A program made the translations under genes and the position numbers. Positions 1 through 9,373 of a stretch of 64,000 nt of DNA are shown here, one piece after another. The notes under the pieces were generated by a model. It was not told the DNA's origin and made no database searches. It saw nothing but the letters and a program-made list of their open reading frames with translations. The stretch covers positions 26,578,189 through 26,642,188 of the forward strand of contig NC_087064.1 in assembly GCF_963678635.1 (NCBI RefSeq). Reading direction: 5' to 3'. Position 1 is the first letter of the stretch, and every line of letters starts with the position of its first letter. Source of the stretch: Symsagittifera roscoffensis. Lineage: Eukaryota > Xenacoelomorpha > Acoela > Convolutidae.

Positions 1-422
1 AACGAATTCAAGTTTCTCATTCTAAAAATTGCCATTGCCACCACAGCTTATCCTGGCTGTAGTTTTACTTTTCTATCTAAAAAAATTGGTACCTTGTTTT
101 CGTCTGTTATTATCCTATTAATTGGTTTCTTAACATACTTCCGGTCTGGGTTTCTAATCCGTATCAGACCGTTGTTCAAGTCAATCATCACGTCAAAATT
201 CCAGACAAAATCTCTGCCCAAGATGAATTGGTCGGCGTCGTCCAAATTCTCTACTACCAGGAAGCTCATCCAAAGATCTCGTCCTCCCATGTGGAGGACC
301 GTTATTGGTGTTCTTCCGGCTACGTAAATAGCTCCTCGATTGGCGGCGGCTAGTCGGAGATTCGTTGGAATCAGATCTTCCCTCGTGAAGCCCATTCTTT
401 CCCAAGTTTTTATCGGCATCAC
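1..422 (-). pseudogene. Retropepsin region of Ty3/gypsy-type retroelement, broken, runs off left edge
   Basis: On the minus strand this continues the gag ORF at 419-3841 in another frame. It reads as an aspartic protease: after the catalytic loop come VMPIKTWERMGF and then the flap and second half, ending with FILGRDFVW (the I-L-G-R-D motif of retroviral-type proteases). The gag frame ends LLDIG-V-stop, so the expected D-T/S-G-A active site reads D-I-G. The loop is shortened and shifted in frame, and the break lies exactly in the catalytic loop. A TAA stop follows KLQPG at about 47, and open sequence of the same kind continues to base 1. The pol part would lie outside the window. Inactive as it stands. 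Family assignment is from motif recognition. Confidence 0.75.
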
Positions 423-3400
423 ACTCCGATGTCCAGAAGCCCTGTTACTCCGATTTTCGTCCCGTTGGTGTCGAGCAGACGTGCGGTCACATCTGCTTCA
501 TACCCAATGTGTACTGCATCTTGTTCCATCATGGCGTCATGGCCTATCCTGCGGACTTTGAGTTCCTCCTCACCCAAATAGATCTGCCATATTTGGTCAT
601 CATCTGTTGTTACATAAGTCCTAGTGTAGATACTGATTCCATCCACGTTCAGCATCACTTGATACGGCCCGTAGACCTCCAGGTAGCGTCCATGAAGTTT
701 CTTCATGCGCGGGCCACCCGTTGTTAGTAGTGCTCGCACAGCCCTCGACTCAGTGCGTGGCTCCACCTGCCTCAGATAATCTGCATATGTGTCCAAATGC
801 ATCAAAGTGAACTTGGATGGTTCACTCAGATTTCTGATTACCTGATGTCCAGCCACTGAGATTCTTGACTGTATCTTGCTTCCTTGTGGCACCATGCCGA
901 ACCTCTGACCGGAGATCACATTAAGTTTCATTCTCAAACTGCTTGGTGATTTAGTCTCCTCAACCTCCGTAGCTTCGAATGTATTCAGTTGCTCCTGTAG
1001 TTTCTCATTCTCCAGTTCGAGTTTCACTTTTTGTTCGATCTCTTTTGACACCAGTTCCTGCTGCACTCTATTTAGAGCATACCTCGCGGCTGCCCTATAA
1101 TCAATCTTGAAGTCATCGGCCGCAGTTACTGGTTCCGGTTCACGTGTCTCTTCTGTTACCGCTTGCATTTTCTTTGCCGCCAGCTCTTGAGGTTTATCTT
1201 TTCTGCGTGCCTCCGCTTCACTCAACAGGCGAGCCTTGCTGGCTTTCACTCCTGACAAAGCTTCTTCATGCCTTGGATGGTTGATGTCTGCCACTGCATC
1301 CCAGAATTGCGAACAATCTGATTTAAAATGACCTTCCAAGTTGCAAAAGAAACACCTTGGGCCGAATTTTGCAATTACTCTTCTCATGAAATCCTCATGG
1401 TCCAGTTCTGACGCCTCTTCGTCCTCGAGACTAAAGCCTATTGCTTTCATGCCTTGTTTGTAAGTTGGGCATGCTGACACATGATGGTCCGTTGAACTGC
1501 AATTGGCACAAGAGCGTCTCTTGTCCATATTATCCCTCGGTTTGTACCAGTTGTTCCCTTGGTTTGCTGGCCCATTGTTAAAATTGCCATAATTGTTCTT
1601 ATAATAACCAGATCTCGAAGGAGGTTTCAACAAAAGATAATCTTTTGACTTGAGCCTCAACTCCTCTGGTGTTGGCGCATTGGTTGATAGTGGTGTGTAA
1701 TGCGTTGCTAGCATTGTTCGAAGTTCATCATTCTTCACACCATCGATGAATTTTGAGGCTACTGCCAGGTTCATCCTTCGGTTTGACTCATCCGGTTGGC
1801 TGCGTCTTCTCAGCATTTCCAAGTCGTCTAGAATCTTGTCTATTGTTTCATCTTCCCGTTGTCTCCGTTTCTCGAAGCGCATCATTGCTTGGTGCCCCTG
1901 CACCCCTGATCCAAAACGGTTTAACACGATTTCGAAGAGTTTCTCGGCCGTGTCACGCTGATATTGCTTCTTGGCCATGACACAGTTCAGGGCTGTCCCT
2001 TCCAAGTTGCTGGTGAGCGCACTGCATTCCTGTCTCTCCGACAAGTCCTTTTCATCGAAATGCAGCTTCATTACATCTATCCAGGTATCAATACAGCCAT
2101 CAGATTCATCTTTATAGCACCTTGGTTTCTTAAAGACTCTTCTGGACTTCTCACTGCGTTCATTGGTTCTGGATAACTTTGTAAGGAATGTCTCCAAAGA
2201 CCTCCTGTTTAGGGGTTCAAAGGCTGTGGCCATTGCCGTAGCATCCCTTGAGTGTCCCGCCTGAGTGTCCTCGCACCTTGTCGAAGGCTCTGTATTCGTT
2301 GCATCCCTGCAATCCGAATCGCCGTGAGTGTTTCTCCCTTGGCCCACATGACTCCTCCCCGGGCTCGCATGTCCTCTGTTACCGGAATCACTTCTCCCAG
2401 TCGCATGTATGCCTTGCGTTGGTCGTTCATTAGAGGTCTGTCTGTTCCCCGTTGAACTTGCTCTACTATTCGGGCCCCATGTTCTATTATCCCTTGTGGC
2501 ATAGCCTGATGAACTGCCCCTGCCTCTAGTGGATCCATATGTCCTCCTCTTTTGATGGTCGTTGAAGTTCACCTTCGGCTCCCTGCTGGGACCTCCCGAG
2601 TTCGGTTCCCCTTCTTTTGGTCCACTCTTGCTGCTTAGTAGCCCGTCCAACCTATCCATGATAGCCTGAGTTCGCCTCTCCATCATCGCGTCTATCTTTG
2701 TGTCAAGCGTCCCAAGAGACTGCTCTTGCTGAATTCTTAACTTCTCCATGTCGTCTCTTAAGCGTAACTCTCTCTGTTCCGCTTCTCTTGTCATTCGCGA
2801 CAAGTTCTTCGCTATATGCTCGTCTGTTCTTTCTTTCAAGCGTTTTTCGCTCCTACCAGCTTCTTGTCTATTGCGGTTTATTTCTTCCCGCAGACTTTCT
2901 CTTTCAATGTGAACTGCTCTTTCTAGTTCACTCATTCTTATGGACATCTGTTCATTTTGTTCTCCTAAACTGTCCACTATGTTGTTCAAGGCTTCTTCTA
3001 GTGCTGCCCCGTTATCCACGAGTGGCGTCACTAGTGGCGGTGTAACCCTGTCGGTCCCAGGTAGCTTTGTGCTGGTCGAGATTCGGGCCTTGACTCTCCG
3101 CCTCGACGTCTTTTCATTAACCACATCGGGATTCACCAATGCGTTGCCTAGCCCTCTGTTTCTACTCTCCCCAGTTTGCGGCTCTGAATTTGTCATAATC
3201 GCGAAGCCTCTCGACTGGTCCGGTGTGTTTACCTCTTTGCTTATCGTTCTCACCACACCAAATTTGTCCATGGTTCCAGTCTCTCTTTCGACGTATGCCT
3301 CGTTCTCCTGGGTCGAACTATTGAGGCTGACTTGAGACCCAAAGTCCACTTGCTCTTCTTCGTCGTCGTCCTCCTCCTCCTGGGATTCAGCTTCATTTCC

Positions 3401-3841
3401 TGTGCCCCCTCCCATGGTGAATGGAAAGATGTTTCCTAAGGTGTTCCTCATTCCTTCTGAGAACGATGATGACGTTGTTTGTTTCTCAGTCCCGCCTTCC
3501 ATCATAGTGTTGTCTGTTGGAGATCTTCTAGTTGCCGCTATTTCAGTTGAGATGTCGGACAGTTCCGACATCTCCTCTCGATCTAATGTCCCGGTGGAAG
3601 TGGCAAAATCATGGCCTTCTTCTACCGGAGTAGATTCACTCGCCAGCCTTCTGCCTCTCCCTTCCAGTCCATGTACTTCCTGGTTGTCGTTCATGGCATG
3701 GTCCGTATTGACATCCACTTCTAACAGTTCTCTTCGCTCTTCTGAGGTCTTCTGACTCCTTGTTTCAACCGTTCTGCCTGAAACTGTCTCCCCTTTGTCG
3801 GTCCGGGCTCGTTTGATCCAATCCACGAAGGGATCGGTCAT
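419..3841 (-). CDS. Gag-like polyprotein of Ty3/gypsy-type retroelement (1140 codons)
   Basis: The ATG at 3841 opens with MTDPFVDWIKRAR. Residues ~1-270 are acidic and Ser/Thr-rich, with an E/D run near residue 155. Residues ~275-395 are a charged coiled coil (QNEQMSIRMSELERAV onward). Residues ~410-540 are Gly/Ser/Arg-rich. Residues ~560-760 look like a Gag capsid domain (DTWIDVMKLHF, RFGSGVQGHQAMMRFE). Two CCHC knuckles follow near residues 777 (CANCSSTDHHVSAC) and 830 (CFFCNLEGHFKSDC). A second coiled coil lies near 920-960. The C-terminus enters the protease, where the frame breaks. Role inferred from family: virion-like particle assembly and RNA packaging. The gag ORF itself is intact, which suggests a fairly young copy. 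A chromosomal gag-derived gene is a less likely alternative. Confidence 0.8.
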   Translation of the reverse strand: MTDPFVDWIKRARTDKGETVSGRTVETRSQKTSEERRELLEVDVNTDHAMNDNQEVHGLEGRGRRLASESTPVEEGHDFATSTGTLDREEMSELSDISTEIAATRRSPTDNTMMEGGTEKQTTSSSFSEGMRNTLGNIFPFTMGGGTGNEAESQEEEDDDEEEQVDFGSQVSLNSSTQENEAYVERETGTMDKFGVVRTISKEVNTPDQSRGFAIMTNSEPQTGESRNRGLGNALVNPDVVNEKTSRRRVKARISTSTKLPGTDRVTPPLVTPLVDNGAALEEALNNIVDSLGEQNEQMSIRMSELERAVHIERESLREEINRNRQEAGRSEKRLKERTDEHIAKNLSRMTREAEQRELRLRDDMEKLRIQQEQSLGTLDTKIDAMMERRTQAIMDRLDGLLSSKSGPKEGEPNSGGPSREPKVNFNDHQKRRTYGSTRGRGSSSGYATRDNRTWGPNSRASSTGNRQTSNERPTQGIHATGRSDSGNRGHASPGRSHVGQGRNTHGDSDCRDATNTEPSTRCEDTQAGHSRDATAMATAFEPLNRRSLETFLTKLSRTNERSEKSRRVFKKPRCYKDESDGCIDTWIDVMKLHFDEKDLSERQECSALTSNLEGTALNCVMAKKQYQRDTAEKLFEIVLNRFGSGVQGHQAMMRFEKRRQREDETIDKILDDLEMLRRRSQPDESNRRMNLAVASKFIDGVKNDELRTMLATHYTPLSTNAPTPEELRLKSKDYLLLKPPSRSGYYKNNYGNFNNGPANQGNNWYKPRDNMDKRRSCANCSSTDHHVSACPTYKQGMKAIGFSLEDEEASELDHEDFMRRVIAKFGPRCFFCNLEGHFKSDCSQFWDAVADINHPRHEEALSGVKASKARLLSEAEARRKDKPQELAAKKMQAVTEETREPEPVTAADDFKIDYRAAARYALNRVQQELVSKEIEQKVKLELENEKLQEQLNTFEATEVEETKSPSSLRMKLNVISGQRFGMVPQGSKIQSRISVAGHQVIRNLSEPSKFTLMHLDTYADYLRQVEPRTESRAVRALLTTGGPRMKKLHGRYLEVYGPYQVMLNVDGISIYTRTYVTTDDDQIWQIYLGEEELKVRRIGHDAMMEQDAVHIGYEADVTARLLDTNGTKIGVTGLLDIGV

Positions 3842-4930
3842 TGTTTTTCTTTGCTTTTTAGGTATGAATTTCCTGGAGCTATTACCTCGTTTAGGTATCC
3901 TTGACTTGTCTAGACGGCCTACACTCTTCTAGTTCAATGCAAAACACCCGATCTAAAACGCTTTAGTTGAAAACATTTTCGGAAAACTATGCTACCTGTA
4001 CCCCTCCGGATTGATGAATCCACCAAATCAAACACGTTAAATTCGATTTCTCTGCAACCAGTAAGGTTTTTGGGAAGCGGGTTTTAAAACTTGTAGATTC
4101 ACTAGTGGACGTTGTCTGAACAACTATTTTCACTGTTCTAACTCAAAAATTTCAAAAAATTTTCTGAATTTATTGTGTTTCGTTTTCTCAAAAATCACGA
4201 AAATTCGGTTTTTGGTTCCAAATTAGTTCCAACCACTTCCGAACTGAACTTAACCGGTTCTATCTCACCACACCAAATTTGTCCATGGTTCCAGTCTCTC
4301 TTTCGACGTATGACTCGTTCTCCTGGGTCGAACTATTGAGGCTGACTTGAGACCCAAAGTCCACTTGCTCTTCTTCGTCGTCGTCCTCCTCCTCCTGGGA
4401 TTCAGCTTCATTTCCTGTGCCCCCTCCCATGGTGAATGGAAAGATGTTTCCTAAGGTGTTCCTCATTCCTTCTGAGAACGATGATGACGTTGTTTGTTTC
4501 TCAGTCCCGCCTTCCATCATAGTGTTGTCTGTTGGAGATCTTCTAGTTGCCGCTATTTCAGTTGAGATGTCGGACAGTTCCGACATCTCCTCTCGATCTA
4601 ATGTCCCGGTGGAAGTGGCAAAATCATGGCCTTCTTCTACCGGAGTAGATTCACTCGCCAGCCTTCTGCCTCTCCCTTCCAGTCCATGTACTTCCTGGTT
4701 GTCGTTCATGGCATGGTCCGTATTGACCTCCACTTCTAACAGTTCTTTTCGCTCTTCTGAGGTCTTCTGACTCCTTGTTTCAACCGTTCTGCCTGAAACC
4801 GTCTCCCCTTTGTCGGTCCGGGCTCGTTTGATCCAATCCACGAAGGGATCGGTCATTGTTTTTCTTTGCTTTTTAGGTATGAATTTCCTGGAGCTATTAC
4901 CTCGTTTAGGTATCCTTGACTTGTCTAGAC
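3251..4930 (-). repeat. 1015-bp tandem duplication in the retroelement 5' region
   Basis: Bases 3251-3915 (gag 5' end) recur at 4266-4930, offset 1015. Between them, 3912-4265 duplicates the leader block at 6524-6877 (offset 2612). The junctions show short microhomology: AGAC at 3912-3915, shared by 4927-4930 and 6524-6527, and CT at the 4265/4266 join. The simplest reading is a leader deletion (4931-6523 lost) followed by template switching or tandem duplication. Differences are few, so the event is recent. Confidence 0.8.
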
Positions 4931-4940
4931 TCATTCTCAA
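4260..4940 (-). pseudogene. Duplicated 5' fragment of the same gag ORF
   Basis: Codes the first ~200 residues of the gag at 419-3841 with only a few changes (for example EERKELLEVEV against EERRELLEVDV), then stops just after FGVVR. The ORF opens upstream of MTDPFVDW with MRMSLDKSRIPKRG, so the gag may begin at 4940 rather than at the downstream ATG. It lies upstream (minus strand) of the full gag and joins the leader copy at 4265/4266. It is the second part of a 1015-bp tandem repeat, not an independent gene. Confidence 0.8.
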
Positions 4941-5704
4941 TTTGTCACTTCTTAATGCCTATGCTTTTAATTCGATTGCTAGTGACCTTCTAGTTTGACT
5001 AACAATAATAATGACACAACACAATAAATTTCACAGGATTCTGTAAAATAGTGACCACGAATCCCTGTATGTTATCAGAGTACAGTTTGTATATAATTTA
5101 TTCACACTAACCGATCATCGATCGTAAGATTTGAGAACTAGCGCAATATGATGCTATCAGTCAATTTAAAAGATAGTGTACTCACTACCCAATCAAGCAC
5201 AGTTTATGTTGATTTAAAATCAAAAACAAAAAATATATATATATAATGACAGAATATGAATACCTCTACATAAAAAAAACGTATGTGTATTGTACTTTTA
5301 GTCGGTTGCAGTACAGTAGTCGAACTTGTATTTTTTTTTTTAAGAAAAAGCTTTCCCTGCTTGGTGCTGCACCAAACAGACAAAACTTTGAAGGCAGTAA
5401 TTTTCTCAATTGGGCGTCTATTGCACCCACCGAGTAATGTGTTACCTATCTGTCTTTGGACTACCCGAGCTAGACCTACTACAATCCTCAGGGCAGCCAC
5501 TTTTCACAAAAACGTATTGGGTTTCAATCCACACCAATGAATTACGCTCTTTTTAGTTTAGACTTAGTGTCGCGAATATCCGAGTTCGGACCTGTTTTGT
5601 TTTGGTCTGGTTTCCATTGAAAGGCAAGTTACCAGTGCAGTCACTGATTCCTAACCTGTCTACTAATAACATAATACCTCTCACTTTAATCTTTCTTCCG
5701 TTTA
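4931..5704. other. Gene-free retroelement leader, no recognisable structure
   Basis: AT-rich sequence upstream (minus strand) of the gag fragment. It contains a TA microsatellite near 5236 and T/A runs near 5330. Small ORFs on both strands show no recognisable protein. Probably 5' untranslated region or LTR of the minus-strand retroelement. Confidence 0.4.
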
Positions 5705-5751
5705 TCTAAGTCCTTTAATAAAATAATACCCCTCCGGATTGGAAAAAATAG

Positions 5752-5925
5752 GACCCTTCCGGACTAACAAAATTTAGACCCCTCCGGATTGGGACCCCTC
5801 TGAGTTAGTAGATATAAGATCCCTCCGGATTGGGACCCCTCCGAATTAGCAAATATAAGACCCCTCCGGATTGGGACCCCTCCGAATTAGCAAATATAAG
5901 ACCCCTCCGGATTGGGAGCCCTCTG
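5752..5925. repeat. 41-bp minisatellite with CCCCTCCGGATTG motif
   Basis: Unit starts at 5777, 5818, 5859 and 5900, an exact 41-bp period, with a half unit at 5752. Each unit has two related halves: GACCCCTCCGGATTGG, then GACCCCTCCGAATTAG followed by an AT-rich tail. Isolated copies of the core lie nearby at about 4001, 5728, 5970, 6042, 6613, 7087, 7320, 7351 and 8396. There are no spacers of the CRISPR kind. It may be a retroelement leader minisatellite. Confidence 0.85.
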
Positions 5926-6523
5926 GTTTGTAACAGTAGCTTTTCGGAGATTTCCTTATTTCAACCTATACCCCTCCGGATACGTTCTCCGATGCAATTT
6001 TGCTTTTTCAATTAACTAAGAAGGGTATGTACTGCTTTCCTAGACCCTTCCGGATTGGAGTAAGGCCTCTTATTTGACAATTGACGCTAACGGTGAAGGG
6101 TCTTATCGCTCGCCTAACTTCGGCTCGATTAAGGTTTTCCTGTGCCTTTAGCCTTCCCTTTTCGTCTAGAAGAGCCTAAAGTGACTTTATTCAACCGCTA
6201 TTACCTTTTGGTAGGGGTGTAAGGGCTTTTCTAAAAGAAATTTATAAAACGTGAAGGGTCTACCCTCCCAAATTGGTGAATTTGCTAAAAACAATCTCAA
6301 AAAATTGTCACGCTTACTTTTTCGAAAAACTTTTGTCCTTATCAGTAAGCTCAGCTAATTTCTGATCTATTGGTACCAAGATCAACTCGATATACCCAGT
6401 AGTTCCGAAGTTATCAACCAAAACGTCTTTTCTCTAAAGTCAAAAAATTTGTCTCTAGTAGGTTCCGCCTAACTTTTTCCGCAATTCTGTTCTTTTCGAC
6501 CTGAAAATTATTGATCCGAGCTC
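5926..6523. other. Gene-free leader sequence with scattered CCTCCGGAT and TGAAGGGTC motifs
   Basis: No ORF I recognise. Isolated motif copies lie at about 5970 and 6042. A second short motif, TGAAGGGTC, occurs near 6096 and 6251 and again at 7148. Likely 5' sequence of the minus-strand retroelement. Confidence 0.4.
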
Positions 6524-6877
6524 AGACGGCCTACACTCTTCTAGTTCAATGCAAAACACCCGATCTAAAACGCTTTAGTTGAAAACATGTTCGGAAAACT
6601 ATGCTACCTGTACCCCTCCGGATTGATGAATCCACCAAATCAAACACGTTAAATTCGATTTCTCTGCAACCAGTAAGGCTTTTGGGAAGCGGGTTTTAAA
6701 ACTTGTAGATTCACTAGTGGACGTTGTCTGAACAACTATTTTTACTGTTCTAACTCAAAAATTTCAAAAAATTTTCTGAATTTATTGTGTTTCGTTTTCT
6801 CAAAAATCACGAAAATTCGGTTTTTGGTTCCAAATTAGTTCCAACCACTTCCGAACTGAACTTAACCGGTTCTATCT
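6524..6877 (-). repeat. Leader/5'-UTR block of the minus-strand retroelement, second copy at 3912-4265
   Basis: About 354 bp, nearly identical to 3912-4265 (single-base differences such as ATTTTCGG against ATGTTCGG). It includes one CCCCTCCGGATTG motif near 6613. No ORF of note. It probably belongs to the 5' untranslated region or LTR of the element; I could not find LTR ends or a primer-binding site. Confidence 0.7.
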
Positions 6878-7926
6878 ATTATGGTAGTGCAGTTACGATT
6901 AAACACACTACTTCAGCGCTTTTTTTCGAATCAAAAAATATCGATATCTCAAAAATCGCGACTTTTGGGGGGATCAAAATGTCACTATTTTGACCCTAAA
7001 AACCGGTCTGCTTTCTGTGTTTTTCACTGAAAAAACGATATAGGAGTATTAATTAGGTTATATAAGTAATAATATTAGTAATACTATACCCCTCCGGGTT
7101 TGTTCAATATCCGAATTAAGGTGCTTAACTCGGATATTCGCAGTTCGGTGAAGGGTCACAACAGTGCAGCACTGTCGATCCCCCCACAGATTACTATCTT
7201 ACTTTTTGTACCAAAAGGGATACAAAACTTGTTAACGATACCCAACAGTCGAATGTTGTTGTCGTTGAGCCCCTTCTTGATGCTCTTTGTACTGCTTGCC
7301 GGATCAGTCTTCTCCCAAGACCCTTCCGAATTGAGCGCAAATCAGCTGACCCTTCCGGATTGAGCGCAATTTATCATTAACGTGCTTAAATGCTCAAATA
7401 ACCCTACAGTACAAGCCTCACAAACGGGCTACAAAATTGATCGTAACAATCCTGACTGATATAAATGCCTGTATCAACAATATATCTATCAACAACAAAC
7501 GGGAGGGTCGGATCACATCTTGTCTGGGGGATGATTTCTACTGATTTTTTACTTTTTTTTTTTTTACTGTTTTTGGTTTTTTCGGTTAATTTTTATGTTT
7601 TTTGTTTTTCTTGGGTACTATACTACTTTTTGTTTGGTTTTATATATATCTTTAAGTGTTTTTGGTCACAAACTTTTCAGGGAACGAGTGAATGGCCGAT
7701 CCCCCCACCCTTCCTGATTCGTGAATTTTCGGTCTTAACTAGGTTAAAAATCTATTCACGGTAATGCGGAAGGCTTCCGCATTCCGAACTACTCTTCCGC
7801 CCCGGCGGTTTAGGCCTATTAAGGGCGTTAATGTGAGCATCCGATCAGCGCGGAGTGCTCGTTAACGGTTCTGCCGGTCATGATGTTAAAAAAGAATAAC
7901 ACCCAGGAGCGCCATAAAAACATCTA
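6878..7926. other. Gene-free region between the retroelement leader and the PLE inverted repeat
   Basis: Contains three more CCTCC/CTTCCGGATTG-type motifs (7087, 7320, 7351) and T-rich stretches (7545-7660). Weak ORFs only. The element boundary must lie in this span but is not visible. Confidence 0.4.
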
Positions 7927-8612
7927 TGTAACATTCGCCCGGAAGATACATATCGATGGAAAATAAAACTAAGTCCTAAGACGACTGGCTAACGACTAAA
8001 CAGAGCTTTACATGCTTTTTACCGTCTCTACCAAGCCAGTGCTTTCGGTGGTCTTTCTAACATCGGGTCGACAAAAAAACGTTACTGCTTTCGGCTTCGG
8101 TCAAAACACTCAAATTAACCTAATTACATGCAGAAATAGTGAGCTCATGGCTGGGTCTCAGTATTCCCAGACCACGAGGTCACTCCTAAAAACAGGGCTA
8201 CTACTACTTATTGAATTATTATTGTTTTTGTTCAGTAGATTAAAATCATCATCTCCATCGAAGATGGATCAACCCTTTCCCCCAACTCCTAGCTTCTCAT
8301 CTTAGTAGAATGAATTCAGTTGTTAATTGAATTCAAATCAGGACATGACAGGAAAGCTAAAAATTTATATAAAACACTAATAGTTCCAGTCCCGAGACCC
8401 CTCCGGATTCTTGAATCCGGGGAAATAAGGCTCTTATTCTCCTTCCGGAAGGCTGGTTTTCCACCCTTCACCGTTGTTCGCAACGGCCTTGCAACTATTG
8501 TAGCGACACAATAGTTGCAACTCGGAGCGGTCTCTGCTACTTCTGCAAATCGTCGTTGTTTTTCAAGCACAATTCTCGTTGTTCACGCTATCGCAACTAA
8601 TGTTGTTGTGTT
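7927..8612 (+). repeat. Left arm of ~670-bp inverted repeat flanking the PLE
   Basis: Its reverse complement matches 12319-12980, with roughly 80% identity by eye plus small gaps. Landmarks shared by both arms are TGTAACATTC at the outer end, the TGAGCTCATGGCTGGGTCTC block, CATCATCTCCATCGAAGAT, and GAGACCCCTCCGGATTC. It contains a perfect hairpin at 8402-8419 (CCGGATTC, TT, GAATCCGG). It could be a terminal repeat of a PLE, or two opposite copies of an unrelated repeat. Confidence 0.8.
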
Positions 8613-9373
8613 TTCTTCGACTTTCTGCCAAAATGGCCGTTTCTGACGTTTCTCAGAAATATGACGTCATACTTCGAATTTTGAAAAATTTTCAAAATAC
8701 CAGAATATCTTGACCTTCACCGTTTGATTAATAGTCCCAATAACGTCGTTAATTGCTTAAAACCATCAATTCGGAATGTTCGCTGCTAAATTTCCAAATC
8801 TGCTGAATCTGCATTTTGATCCATTCTGGTCGAATGTCACAGTTCTAGGGTTTAGTTTCATCACAACACGCACAAAGAAATGACTGTAAACTGAAACAAA
8901 CATGTTTTTGTGTAGTTTTGCTAGGAATGTTGTCGGAATTTTCTTGTTTTTGCACGGCAACCGGCTATTCTTGTAAATGTTTCAACGTAATTCATTGTTT
9001 CGTAATTTTTTTTATAAATTTCGATTGTTCATTTCCCATAACTTATGTGACATTCGACCAGAATTTATCAAAATGCAAGCCGGAACTCGAGTTTTTTTTA
9101 TGCATCTGACGAGAAGATTGGCGTTTTTAGAGTATTAACGGTGTTAATACTGTATTTTAACAAACGAGAAAGGCTAGGGGTGAGACAGGGGTGAGAAGAC
9201 AGGGATGAGAAGAGTGTGATTTGTTTTGCTTTGTGCCTTGTGAGATTCATTACTCGTGGCCTGCAAAACAATGACCACAGTACTTTTGCCTGCTGTTTGG
9301 CTCAGAAAAATTTTAAAAAGAAAACTAACTTGGAAAATTGTGTTAGACTAATTAAAATTCTTTAAAAAAGTTC
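8613..9373. other. Region between left inverted-repeat arm and first PLE unit
   Basis: No clear ORF. The last ~40 bases before 9374 show weak PLE-like N-terminal coding in shifted frames (Leu/Lys-rich, ending KFKYLYID). Copy 1 may therefore extend further 5' than the duplicated unit, but it is heavily eroded. Confidence 0.4.

Noticed and set aside
5204-5540. ORFs on both strands in the retroelement leader
   Set aside because: No recognisable protein; low-complexity A/T runs create them.
5752-5925. CRISPR-like array
   Set aside because: Repeats abut with a 41-bp period and no unique spacers, and the DNA is eukaryotic.
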